Part shown: in pieces, positions 44,283 through 53,287 of the stretch
Layout of the letters: each line of letters begins with the position of its first letter
How positions within the stretch are numbered: the stretch's first letter is position 1
From: Flammeovirgaceae bacterium
GTDB taxonomy: Bacteria; Bacteroidota; Bacteroidia; Cytophagales; Cyclobacteriaceae
NCBI GenBank assembly: GCA_020635915.1
Contig: JACJYU010000001.1
Span: 1,712,501-1,776,500 of the forward strand
DNA: 64,000 nt
Direction of reading: 5' to 3'
Position numbers and translations under genes: made by a program
Notes under the pieces: model-generated
The model's database searches: none
Seen by the model: only the letters and a program-made list of their open reading frames with translations
What the model was told of the DNA's origin: nothing

Positions 44283-45665
44283 ATGCCAAAGTCAAAAATT
44301 GTTTTTTTCTGCCAAAACTGTGGCCACCAATCCGCCAAATGGGTAGGGAAATGCCCCTCATGCAACGAATGGAACACCTTTGTGGAAGAAGTGGTGGAAA
44401 CGCAAAACAAAAACCAACCGGAATGGCGCCAGGGGACAGCCCGGGGAAAAGCCCCCATGCCCAAATCCTTAAACGAGATCGAGGCCACGTCAAGGTACCG
44501 CATCCACACCCCCGACAATGAACTGAACCGCGTGCTGGGCGGGGGCATTATCCCCGGTTCGTTGATATTGATTGGAGGGGAGCCCGGTATAGGCAAATCC
44601 ACCCTGATGCTGCAAATAGGCTTGGCCCTGAAAGACCACAAAATACTGTACGTGTCCGGGGAAGAAAGCGAACAACAAATAAAAATGAGGGCTGAGCGGC
44701 TCACCCGGGATGAATCCAAAGCGGTTAATTTCTTTACCCTTGCCGAAACCAGCACTAAAAATATTTTTGCCGCCATCGCCACCCTGCAGCCCCAACTCGT
44801 CATTATCGACTCCATTCAAACCCTGCACTCGCAGATGCTGGAGTCCGCTGCCGGGAGCATCGGCCAGGTGAGGCAGTGCACGGCAGAATTGATGAAGTTT
44901 GCCAAAGAGGCCAATACGCCCGTTTTTTTGGTGGGGCACATTACCAAGGACGGCATGTTGGCCGGGCCTAAAGTTTTGGAGCATATGGTGGACACGGTAC
45001 TTCAATTTGAGGGCGACCGCCACCTGGCCTACCGCATTTTACGCACTGTCAAAAACAGGTTTGGCCCCACTTCGGAATTGGGCATTTATGAAATGTTGGG
45101 GACGGGCCTGCGCGAAGTGTCCAACCCCTCCGAAATCCTGATTTCCCAGAAAGAAGGCCAGGTAAGCGGGGCCACTATTGGCGCCACCATGGAAGGCAAC
45201 CGTCCCCTGCTCATCGAGATCCAATCGCTTGTCAGTGCCGCCTCCTATGGAACCCCACAGCGGACGTCCACGGGGTTTGACCACAAAAGGCTGAACATGC
45301 TGCTGGCCGTGTTGGAAAAACGCTGCGGGTTCAGGATGGGTGCCCAGGACGTGTTTGTAAACATGGCCGGTGGAATAAAAGTGGAAGACCCCGCCATTGA
45401 CCTTGCCGTATGCATTTCCATCATCAGCAGTGCGGAGGAAATCCCGGTTTCCGACAAGTTTTGCTTTGCGGCAGAGGTAGGGCTGGGCGGGGAGCTCCGT
45501 GCGGTAAACCGTATCGACCAAAGGATTTCAGAGGCGGGCAAACTGGGCTTTAAGGAAATATATGTATCCCGGTACAATCAAAAATCCATCGACTTAAAAA
45601 AAGCCCCTATCGAGGTGAAGGCGTTTGGCAAGCTCTCGGAGGTGGTCCAGGATTTATTTGGGTAG
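44283..45665 (+). CDS. radA: DNA repair protein RadA
   Basis: A 460-residue RecA-like protein with N-terminal zinc finger (Cys10, Cys13, Cys24, Cys27), ATPase Walker A GEPGIGKST (99-107), RadA motif KNRFGPTSELG, and C-terminal Lon-like domain. RadA promotes branch migration in recombinational repair. Its start follows the SDR stop directly (no spacer), and the DUF2179 gene begins 28 bp later. Length and motif order are standard. Confidence 0.96.
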   Translation: MPKSKIVFFCQNCGHQSAKWVGKCPSCNEWNTFVEEVVETQNKNQPEWRQGTARGKAPMPKSLNEIEATSRYRIHTPDNELNRVLGGGIIPGSLILIGGEPGIGKSTLMLQIGLALKDHKILYVSGEESEQQIKMRAERLTRDESKAVNFFTLAETSTKNIFAAIATLQPQLVIIDSIQTLHSQMLESAAGSIGQVRQCTAELMKFAKEANTPVFLVGHITKDGMLAGPKVLEHMVDTVLQFEGDRHLAYRILRTVKNRFGPTSELGIYEMLGTGLREVSNPSEILISQKEGQVSGATIGATMEGNRPLLIEIQSLVSAASYGTPQRTSTGFDHKRLNMLLAVLEKRCGFRMGAQDVFVNMAGGIKVEDPAIDLAVCISIISSAEEIPVSDKFCFAAEVGLGGELRAVNRIDQRISEAGKLGFKEIYVSRYNQKSIDLKKAPIEVKAFGKLSEVVQDLFG

Positions 45666-45693
45666 GATTCACCGATTGGTTTAGCTTTGCGGT

Positions 45694-46302
45694 ATGGACA
45701 CGTTCTTCATTGAAACCCTCGGCTTTTCGGATGCTGTTTTCGGTTTTGTCATACTGCCGCTCCTGATTTTTATTGCGCGCATTTGCGATGTGTCCATCAA
45801 TACGGTGCGGATCATATACATGCTGGGGGGCAGGAGGCTGGCCTCCACCGCTTTGGGCTTCTTCGAGGCCTTCATTTGGCTCATGGCCATAAGGCAGATA
45901 TTTGCCCACCTGGACAACTGGATGTCTTACATCGCCTACCCTGCAGGTTTTGCCGGAGGGATTTTTGTGGGCATGATCATCGAAGAAAAGATTGCCTATG
46001 GCAAAGTGGTGGTAAGGATCATCACCCGTAAGGATACCCTGGGGTTTATCAATTTTTTAAAGCTCGAAAAGATAAGGTACACCTGCCTGAAGTCCTTTGG
46101 CCCCGATGGGGAAGAGGATGTGATTTTTTGTGTGCTGGACCGCGAACGTGTAGAAAGCCTCCTCAGTGGATTGAAAAAAACCGTTCCCACTGCCTTTTAT
46201 ACCATTGAAGGGGTGAAGGCGGCAAAAGAAAGTGGCGTGCTGCCAGAGCCGGGCGCCAGGATGCCTTTTTTCTCCCGGCTTCGAAGCGTGATCAGAAGTT
46301 AA
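45694..46302 (+). CDS. DUF2179 (UPF0316) membrane protein
   Basis: A 202-residue protein with three transmembrane helices in the N-terminal half (FVILPLLIFIARICDVSINT... GFFEAFIWLMAIRQIF... GGIFVGMIIEEKIAYG) and a C-terminal soluble DUF2179 domain (about 105-175). The motif RICDVSINTVRIIYMLGGRR is diagnostic of the UPF0316/DUF2179 family. The function is unknown. It lies 28 bp after radA and overlaps the convergent ACC-deaminase-like gene by 11 bp. Confidence 0.87.
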   Translation: MDTFFIETLGFSDAVFGFVILPLLIFIARICDVSINTVRIIYMLGGRRLASTALGFFEAFIWLMAIRQIFAHLDNWMSYIAYPAGFAGGIFVGMIIEEKIAYGKVVVRIITRKDTLGFINFLKLEKIRYTCLKSFGPDGEEDVIFCVLDRERVESLLSGLKKTVPTAFYTIEGVKAAKESGVLPEPGARMPFFSRLRSVIRS

Positions 46303-47173
46303 ACCCGGCCCTCCCCTGAAGTCCTCCGGTGTGCAGGGCCAAAACCCTCTTGCCTCTTCCTATGGCCCCTTTGGCTATCAAATCAAAAACACCAAACATC
46401 ATCTTCCCCGTGTAAACGGGATCAAGGGGCACCTGGTGGGCCTTTTCAAATTCAAGGATAAAATCCATTAGTCCCCTCCCTGCCTTTCCATACCCGCCAA
46501 AATGATACCCGGTTTCTATGCGCCAGTTCCGGGGCCCATCACCTGCCCATTGCCCCACCTCCTGGTCGAGAAAGCCGCCCCCCTTTAAAGAGGAAAAACC
46601 TACTACCTGCTTGTCCGTCAATACCCTGACCATCCCGGCCATGGTGCCCCCCGTTCCTACCGGCAGGCACAGGCAATCAAAGCCTATCGTGTTGCCCAGT
46701 TCCCTGGCCCATTCCTCACAACCTTTTATGGCCGGCCCATTGGTCCCCCCTTCCGGTATAAGGTAGAAATTCCCGAACCGGTTGCGCAGTCCTTGCACAA
46801 AGCGGGGGTCCGTTTTCCCCCTGTACCTTTCCCTGCTTACATAATGCACGGCCATGCCCTGGCGTTTTGCAAAAGACAGCGTGGCGTTCAACGGCAGGGT
46901 TTCCTCCCCCCGGATGATGCCGATGCCCTTCAACCCGTTTTCGTTGGCCGCAGCGGCAGTGGCATAAACATGGTTGGAATAGGGCCCGCCAAAGGTGAGG
47001 AGGGTATCATGTCCCTGCCCTATGGCTTCTTCCAAATTGTACTTCAGCTTCCACCATTTATTGCCCGACACATGTGGATGGTTAAGGTCTTCCCGCTTTA
47101 CCAATACCGTTACTTCCTTTTTTTCCAGAAAGGGGCTTTTTAGCCGGACAACAGGTGTAGGGGTATAAACCAA
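46292..47173 (-). CDS. ACC deaminase / D-cysteine desulfhydrase-like PLP enzyme
   Basis: A 293-residue fold-type II PLP enzyme. The Schiff-base Lys39 is in HVSGNKWWKLKYN, followed by LLTFGGPYSNHVYATAAA and GTGGTMAGM, the phosphate-binding loop. These match the 1-aminocyclopropane-1-carboxylate deaminase/D-cysteine desulfhydrase group, which release ammonia from small amino acids. Which reaction occurs cannot be read. Start is TTG 47173 (no better ATG). It overlaps the DUF2179 gene by 11 bp, convergent. Confidence 0.82.
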   Translation of the reverse strand: MVYTPTPVVRLKSPFLEKKEVTVLVKREDLNHPHVSGNKWWKLKYNLEEAIGQGHDTLLTFGGPYSNHVYATAAAANENGLKGIGIIRGEETLPLNATLSFAKRQGMAVHYVSRERYRGKTDPRFVQGLRNRFGNFYLIPEGGTNGPAIKGCEEWARELGNTIGFDCLCLPVGTGGTMAGMVRVLTDKQVVGFSSLKGGGFLDQEVGQWAGDGPRNWRIETGYHFGGYGKAGRGLMDFILEFEKAHQVPLDPVYTGKMMFGVFDLIAKGAIGRGKRVLALHTGGLQGRAGFNF

Positions 47174-47219
47174 AACCTAATTATATTATCAATTACTAAT
47201 TATCTTAGTAAATTGCAGG

Positions 47220-48275
47220 GTGGATAATGACTACTTCAAAGGCCGTGGGGCCCAAATAAAGCCCGAAAATAAATACTTAAAGGCGCAATACATCATCGAC
47301 CACCCGGAAGGCCTGGACGAACCCCTTATAGAAAGCCCAGAGACACAAATATTTCATGAAACGGCCAAAAAGATCGTCAATAAGGTAAACAGCCCCGACC
47401 TCCGCTTTGGCTTTTCCATGAACCCATACCAGGGGTGCGAGCACGGTTGCGTTTATTGCTACGCCCGCAATACGCATGAATATTACGGCTTCAATGCGGG
47501 CTTGGATTTTGAAAGTAAAATCATTGTGAAGCAAAACGCCCCCGAACTTTTGGAAAGGCACCTTCTCCAGCCCGGTTGGCAGGCGGTGCCCATCATGCTA
47601 TCGGGAAATACCGACTGCTACCAGCCGCGGGAAAAAGAATTTGAAATCACCCGCAGGATGCTTGAAGTGCTGCTGAAGTACCAACATCCGGTGGCCATCA
47701 TCACCAAAAACGCATTGATATTAAGGGACCTGGAAATCCTGAGGGAAATGGCCGATGGCCGGTTGGTGAACGTGATGGTTTCCATCACCACCCTGGACGA
47801 AAGTTTGCGCAGGAAGATGGAGCCCCGCACGGCCAGTGCCTCAAAACGGTTGGGCACCATCGAAGCACTGTCCAAGGCCGGCATTCCGGTAGGCGTTATG
47901 AATGCCCCTGTCATTCCCGGGCTCAACCACCATGAAATCCCGGCCATCCTGAAGGCCGCGGCAGGCCATGGGGCCGTTGCGTGCGGCATGGCCGTGGTGA
48001 GGCTGAACGGTTCCATCGGCAAGGTCTTCGAAGACTGGCTTCGGAAGAATTTCCCCTACAGGTTTGACAAGGTTTGGAACCAAGTTGCGGAACTCCATGG
48101 GGGCAGTGTGGGCGATTCCGTTTTTGGCAGGCGCATGGCGGGCAAGGGCTCCCTTGCCAGCGCCATCCACCAACTATATGCCACCGCCAGGAGGAAATAT
48201 TTTTCGGGCAAGGGGATGCCGCCCCTGGACCTGACAAAATTCAGGAAGGGCGGAAATTTTAATTTGTTTACTTAG
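47220..48275 (+). CDS. PA0069-family radical SAM protein
   Basis: A 351-residue radical SAM protein with the [4Fe-4S] motif CEHGCVYC (Cys73, Cys77, Cys80; CX3CX2C) in NPYQGCEHGCVYCYARN, an SPL/Rv2578c-like arrangement. N-terminal ETAKKIVNKVNSPD and the later MPFRTASASKRL-like part (EPRTASASKRLGTIEALSKAG) fit the PA0069 family, whose reaction is not established. The start is GTG 47220, 46 bp from the divergent PLP enzyme start. It is a single gene between divergent neighbours. Confidence 0.83.
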   Translation: MDNDYFKGRGAQIKPENKYLKAQYIIDHPEGLDEPLIESPETQIFHETAKKIVNKVNSPDLRFGFSMNPYQGCEHGCVYCYARNTHEYYGFNAGLDFESKIIVKQNAPELLERHLLQPGWQAVPIMLSGNTDCYQPREKEFEITRRMLEVLLKYQHPVAIITKNALILRDLEILREMADGRLVNVMVSITTLDESLRRKMEPRTASASKRLGTIEALSKAGIPVGVMNAPVIPGLNHHEIPAILKAAAGHGAVACGMAVVRLNGSIGKVFEDWLRKNFPYRFDKVWNQVAELHGGSVGDSVFGRRMAGKGSLASAIHQLYATARRKYFSGKGMPPLDLTKFRKGGNFNLFT

Positions 48276-48347
48276 ACTAATTATAAGTTGCCGGGCCGAT
48301 GAACAAATTTTTCACAATAGGTGTATTATAGTTCGTAAACTTGTTGT

Positions 48348-48734
48348 GTGATAAAGGCGATTTCCATACCGCTTGCATTTGTAGTCCTGATGGGGGGCAT
48401 AATGGATTTCCATGACATTGCCAAACTGCCTTACCTGGTGGACCACTACCGCCAACACAAATCCAAAGATTCGGCCTTTTCCATCGTGGAGTTTATTGAT
48501 ATGCATTATGGCAGCAAGGCCAAATCGCACGATAAGGAAGAGCATGAGCAACATAAAGGCCTGCCCTTCAAGGCCCCCAGTGGCACATCCGTGCATTCCT
48601 GCGTTTTCATGCCCGGGGGCCCTGACACACCGGTGGACCTGGAGTACACGGATGTGTGCTACACCAATTTCTATCAGTCCAGTCCTTACTCCGAATTTAG
48701 TCCTACCGTGTTCCAACCGCCCCGAATAGGGTAA
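48348..48734 (+). CDS. Small His-rich secreted protein of the metal-efflux locus
   Basis: A 128-residue protein with an N-terminal export-like helix (GTG start; MIKAISIPLAFVVLMGGIM) and a histidine-rich central part (DHYRQHKSKDSAFSIVEF, MHYGSKAKSHDKEEHEQHKG). Similar short proteins precede CusA/CzcA genes in many Bacteroidota, as I recall. The His/Asp/Glu clusters suggest metal binding, either as a sensor-like or periplasmic carrier. It lies 99 bp upstream of the RND pump gene and in the same direction. Confidence 0.6.
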   Translation: MIKAISIPLAFVVLMGGIMDFHDIAKLPYLVDHYRQHKSKDSAFSIVEFIDMHYGSKAKSHDKEEHEQHKGLPFKAPSGTSVHSCVFMPGGPDTPVDLEYTDVCYTNFYQSSPYSEFSPTVFQPPRIG

Positions 48735-48833
48735 CCCGCACTTCCGTCCTTATTTCTTACATCCGGATTACGGCCGCGGCCACCTGGCACGTTCGTAATG
48801 GATCAACCTATTCACAACTTTACCATTTACATT

Positions 48834-51800
48834 ATGCTTAATGGCATTATATCCTTTTCCATCAGGAACAAATTGATTGTTGGCGTGCTCACGTTGGCCT
48901 TGGTGGGCTTTGGTGGGTATTCCCTCACCCAACTGCCCATTGATGCGGTGCCCGACATTACCAACAACCAGGTGCTCGTGATCACTTCCGTGCCCTCGCT
49001 TGGCGCCTCCGACATTGAGCGGCTGATCACTTTCCCCATTGAACAGGTCAACAGCAACCTGCCTGGCCTTATTGAGATCAGAAGCTTTTCCCGCTTTGGG
49101 TTGTCGCTCGTCACCATCGTTTTTGATGACGCCACTGACGTTTATTGGGCACGGCAACAGGTCAACGAGCGTTTGCAAACCGTAAAAGACCAACTCCCAA
49201 AAGGACTGGGCACACCTGTATTGGCACCGGTGACCACCGGTCTTGGGGAAATCTATCAGTATGTGGTAAAAGCAAAGAAAGGCTATGAGGACCAATTTGA
49301 TATTATTGAATTGCGCACCATCCAGGATTGGATTGTAAGGAGGCAGCTCCTAACCGTGCCCGGTGTGGCCGATGTAAGCAGCTTTGGAGGCAAGCTAAAG
49401 CAATATGAAATAGCTGTAAGCCCCGACCAACTCAAGTCTTATGGTATCTCCATCAATGACGTATTCTCTGCGTTGGAAAAAAACAATCAAAATACAGGGG
49501 GTGCTTACATTGAAAGGCACTCCACCGTTTTGTACATACGGAGCGAGGGCCTGTTGGGCACCCTTGAGGACATTCGTGGCATTGCCATTAAAGAGACGGA
49601 AAGCGGGACGCCCCTATTTGTAAAAGACGTGGCCGAGGTGCGAGTGGGCAGTGCCATCCGCTACGGGGCGATGACCTACAACGGGGAAGGCGAGGTTGCC
49701 GGGGCGGTGGTCATGATGCTTAAGGGGGCCAACAGCAACAAGGTGATCAAAAACGTAAAAGAAAGGATAGCAGGGATAGGGAAAATGCTTCCTGAAGGCG
49801 TTGAGATCGAGCCGTTCCTGGACAGGACCAAAATGGTCAACAATGCCATAGGAACGGTAAGCAAAAATTTAATGGAGGGCGCCTTGATTGTGGTTTTTGT
49901 GCTCGTGCTCTTTCTGGGCAATTTGCGCGCGGGCCTCCTGGTAGCCTCCGTCATCCCCCTTTCCATGCTTTTTGCCGTCATTATGATGAACCAATTTGGC
50001 GTTAGCGGTAATTTGATGAGCCTTGGCGCCCTTGACTTCGGCTTGATCGTAGATGGGGCCGTCATCATTGTGGAGGCCATCATGCACCACCTTGCCCTGG
50101 GGTCGCGGTTTGGCCTGAAGGGCCCATTGGGCCAGGCGGAAATGGACAAGGAGGTGGAACGGTCAGCGGGAAAGATGATGAACAGTGCGGTTTTTGGCCA
50201 GGTGATCATCCTCATTGTTTACCTTCCCATACTCACATTACAGGGTATTGAAGGGAAAATGTTCAAGCCCATGGCCCAAACGGTTGCCTTTGCCTTGATT
50301 GGTGCCTTTATCCTTTCCCTTACTTATGTCCCTATGATGAGTGCGGTCTTCTTAAGCAAGAAAACCAAGCACCAAAAAAACATTTCCGACCGCATGATGG
50401 AAAAAATTGAGGGCGTTTACCAACGGATGTTAAGGAAGGTGCTGGGTTTTCCCAAGTTTGTTGTCACCTCGGCACTTGCCTTGTTTGCTATTGCTTTGGT
50501 CGTCCTCTCCGGATTGGGCGGGGAGTTCATCCCGGCATTGGAAGAAGGCGATTTTGCCGTGGACACCAGGGTGCTTACCGGAAGCAACCTTAATGTTTCC
50601 GTGGATGCCACCCTAAAAGGGGAAAGGCTCTTGCTTGAAAGGTTTCCCGAGGTAATAAAAGTAGTAGGGAAAACAGGAAGTGGGGAGGTGCCTACCGACC
50701 CCATGCCCATTGAGGCCAGCGATATGATGGTGATCCTTAAAAACAAAAAGGAGTGGACCTCTGCCTCCACTTTCAATGAACTGGCCGAAAAAATGGGCAA
50801 AGCGCTGGAGGAAATCCCGGGCACCACATTTGGTTTTCAGTATCCGGTGCAAATGCGTTTTAATGAATTAATGACGGGTGCACGCCAGGACGTGGTGTGC
50901 AAAATATTTGGTGAAAACCTTGATACCCTGGCCCACTATGCGCAAAGGCTGGGAAATATTGCCAACACGGTGGAAGGAAGCGCCAACCTATATGTGGAGG
51001 CCGTGGGCGGCATGCCGCAAATCATCGTCTCTTACAATCGGGCGGCCATTGCACAGTATAACCTCCACGTTTCCGATATCAACCAGGTCCTCAATATGGC
51101 TTTTGCGGGACAAAGTGCCGGCCTGGTATATGAAAACGAGAGGCGGTTTGACCTGGTGGTGCGGATGGCAGGGGACCAACGCACCGGGCTCAGTGATGTG
51201 CAAAACCTCTTGGTCCCCGTTCCGGGTGGTGGCCAGGTCCCGCTGTACCAACTGGCCGATGTTGAAATCAAAGAGGGGCCAAACCAAATTCAGCGCGAAG
51301 ACGCCAGGCGCAGGATCATTGTTGGCTTTAATGTCCGCGGCCGCGATGTGCAGTCCATAGTAGGTGAGTTGCAAAAAAAGGTGGAAGCGCAAATCAAATT
51401 TCCCGCTGGGTACTATGTAACCTACGGTGGCGCCTTTGAGAATTTGAATGCCGCCAAGGAACGGCTAAGCATTGCGGTGCCCGTTTCCCTACTGCTGATA
51501 TTCGTAATGTTATATTTTGCTTTTAATTCCGTTAAGCACGGCTTGCTTATCTACTCGGCCATTCCGCTTTCCGCCATTGGTGGGATATTCGCCCTTGCCT
51601 TGCGCGGCATGCCCTTTAGCATAAGTGCCGGTGTGGGATTTATTGCCTTGTTTGGCGTTGCGGTGTTGAACGGGATCGTTTTGGTGGCGGAATTCAACAG
51701 GCTAAAGGCGGCCGGGGCGCCTGACATAACGGGTGTCGTGCTCTCGGGGACACAAGTGCGTTTGCGCCCCGTCCTGATGACCGCCCTGGTCGCCTCGCTG

Positions 51801-53192
51801 GGGTTTTTGCCCATGGCCCTGAGCCATGGTTCCGGTGCCGAGGTGCAGCGGCCGCTGGCCACTGTGGTGATTGGCGGATTGCTGGTGGCCACCTTCCTCA
51901 CTTTGTTTGTCTTGCCGGTGCTGTATGTGGTATTTGAAACCAAACTGGTACGCAAGAAAAAAAGTATGCGCCCGCCCATCCCCATGTTGGTGGCTGGCCT
52001 GCTGGCCTTTTCGTTCCTATCGTCACAGGCGCAAACGCCCATTGCCCTGGGGGCGGCCATGGATAGTGCAATGGCCAACAACCAAACCGTTAGGAACGAA
52101 AGGTTGATGGCCGATTACCAAAAGAAGCTGGCCCGCTCGGGTGCCAATATCCCGCAAACCACCGTAATAGGGGAATATGGCCAGATCAACAGCAGTTTTT
52201 CCGACAACAGGATTGTCATAAGCCAGGATATCCGTTTCCCTACCGTTTACACCAACCAAAAGGCCGTACTAAAAGAAGAATGGAAAAGCAGCATGCTTTA
52301 TGTGGCCGTCAAGGAGGCGGAACTGAAGAAGGAAGTCACACAAGCCTATTACCGGTTGGCCCTCCTGTTGCAAAAGAAAAAGCTGTTGCTGAAAAACGAC
52401 AGCCTGTACAGCGCCTTTGAGGAAAAAGCAGGCCTGCGCTTCAAGGCAGGGGAAAGCAACATCCTGGAAAAGGCAACGGCCGAAACACAACGTGGGCAAA
52501 TAGCCGTACAACTTGACCAGCTCCAAGCCGACCTGGATGTGCTGCAGGCACGGTTTCAGCTATTGCTGAACACCACCACGCTGCTCGTTCCCCTGGCCAA
52601 CGACTTTAAGGTGGGCCGCCTGGAGGCCATAGGTACTGCCCTGCCCCCCCGGCACCCGGCCATGGAGTGGCTCGAGCAACAAAAAACCATAGCAGAAAAA
52701 AACACAAAACTGGAAAAATCCAAACTGCTTCCCGATTTGTCCTTTGCATATAACAACATGACCATACGCGGCATCGGCCCCGACAACGTGGTGTACGATG
52801 GGTCGGCCCGCTTCCAGGCCGGCCAGATAGGAATTGGAATACCCTTGTTTTATGGTGCACAAAAAGCAAAAATCAACGCTTCCAAGGACATGCAGCGTTT
52901 ACGGGAAGACAACTATAGGTTTGGGTTACGGCAGTTCAACACGGAATACCAAATGGCCATAAACCAGTTTGCCCGTTTCTCCAGATCGGTGGATTATTTT
53001 GAAGAAACCGGTTTGAAAAACGCTGCCCACATTCGCGATGCCGCCCAACAACAATTTGCCAACGGGGAAATCAATTACCTGGAGTGGGCCCTGCTGGTCA
53101 ACCAATCCATTTCCATCCAGACCGAATACCTCAATGCGGTCGGGGACCTTAACGAAAGCATTATCCAACTCAACTACTACCTCAACAAATAG
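48834..53192 (+). CDS. CusA/CzcA-type heavy-metal RND pump fused to a TolC-like outer-membrane factor
   Basis: A 1452-residue fusion. Residues about 1-1040 form the RND metal/H+ antiporter: twelve helices, large periplasmic domains, and candidate proton-relay aspartates Asp401 and Asp407 in GALDFGLIVDGAV. The sequence then has a basic segment (ETKLVRKKKS), a signal-peptide-like helix (1045-1062, MRPPIPMLVAGLLAFSFL) and a candidate signal-peptidase site (SSQA before Gln1067), then a coiled, helical TolC-like domain (about 1067-1452). The RND C-terminus is cytoplasmic, so the added helix would carry the TolC part out. The membrane-fusion partner follows 95 bp later. Start ATG 48834 matches family usage; 48798 is alternative. 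Confidence 0.88.
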   Translation: MLNGIISFSIRNKLIVGVLTLALVGFGGYSLTQLPIDAVPDITNNQVLVITSVPSLGASDIERLITFPIEQVNSNLPGLIEIRSFSRFGLSLVTIVFDDATDVYWARQQVNERLQTVKDQLPKGLGTPVLAPVTTGLGEIYQYVVKAKKGYEDQFDIIELRTIQDWIVRRQLLTVPGVADVSSFGGKLKQYEIAVSPDQLKSYGISINDVFSALEKNNQNTGGAYIERHSTVLYIRSEGLLGTLEDIRGIAIKETESGTPLFVKDVAEVRVGSAIRYGAMTYNGEGEVAGAVVMMLKGANSNKVIKNVKERIAGIGKMLPEGVEIEPFLDRTKMVNNAIGTVSKNLMEGALIVVFVLVLFLGNLRAGLLVASVIPLSMLFAVIMMNQFGVSGNLMSLGALDFGLIVDGAVIIVEAIMHHLALGSRFGLKGPLGQAEMDKEVERSAGKMMNSAVFGQVIILIVYLPILTLQGIEGKMFKPMAQTVAFALIGAFILSLTYVPMMSAVFLSKKTKHQKNISDRMMEKIEGVYQRMLRKVLGFPKFVVTSALALFAIALVVLSGLGGEFIPALEEGDFAVDTRVLTGSNLNVSVDATLKGERLLLERFPEVIKVVGKTGSGEVPTDPMPIEASDMMVILKNKKEWTSASTFNELAEKMGKALEEIPGTTFGFQYPVQMRFNELMTGARQDVVCKIFGENLDTLAHYAQRLGNIANTVEGSANLYVEAVGGMPQIIVSYNRAAIAQYNLHVSDINQVLNMAFAGQSAGLVYENERRFDLVVRMAGDQRTGLSDVQNLLVPVPGGGQVPLYQLADVEIKEGPNQIQREDARRRIIVGFNVRGRDVQSIVGELQKKVEAQIKFPAGYYVTYGGAFENLNAAKERLSIAVPVSLLLIFVMLYFAFNSVKHGLLIYSAIPLSAIGGIFALALRGMPFSISAGVGFIALFGVAVLNGIVLVAEFNRLKAAGAPDITGVVLSGTQVRLRPVLMTALVASLGFLPMALSHGSGAEVQRPLATVVIGGLLVATFLTLFVLPVLYVVFETKLVRKKKSMRPPIPMLVAGLLAFSFLSSQAQTPIALGAAMDSAMANNQTVRNERLMADYQKKLARSGANIPQTTVIGEYGQINSSFSDNRIVISQDIRFPTVYTNQKAVLKEEWKSSMLYVAVKEAELKKEVTQAYYRLALLLQKKKLLLKNDSLYSAFEEKAGLRFKAGESNILEKATAETQRGQIAVQLDQLQADLDVLQARFQLLLNTTTLLVPLANDFKVGRLEAIGTALPPRHPAMEWLEQQKTIAEKNTKLEKSKLLPDLSFAYNNMTIRGIGPDNVVYDGSARFQAGQIGIGIPLFYGAQKAKINASKDMQRLREDNYRFGLRQFNTEYQMAINQFARFSRSVDYFEETGLKNAAHIRDAAQQQFANGEINYLEWALLVNQSISIQTEYLNAVGDLNESIIQLNYYLNK

Positions 53193-53287
53193 CAATAACA
53201 ATATGAAACCGTCATTCAATCACCTTTCACAAAATGGATAACAAGTGTGGCGGTTCCAAATGACCATTTAAAGACAATAAGCAACAA

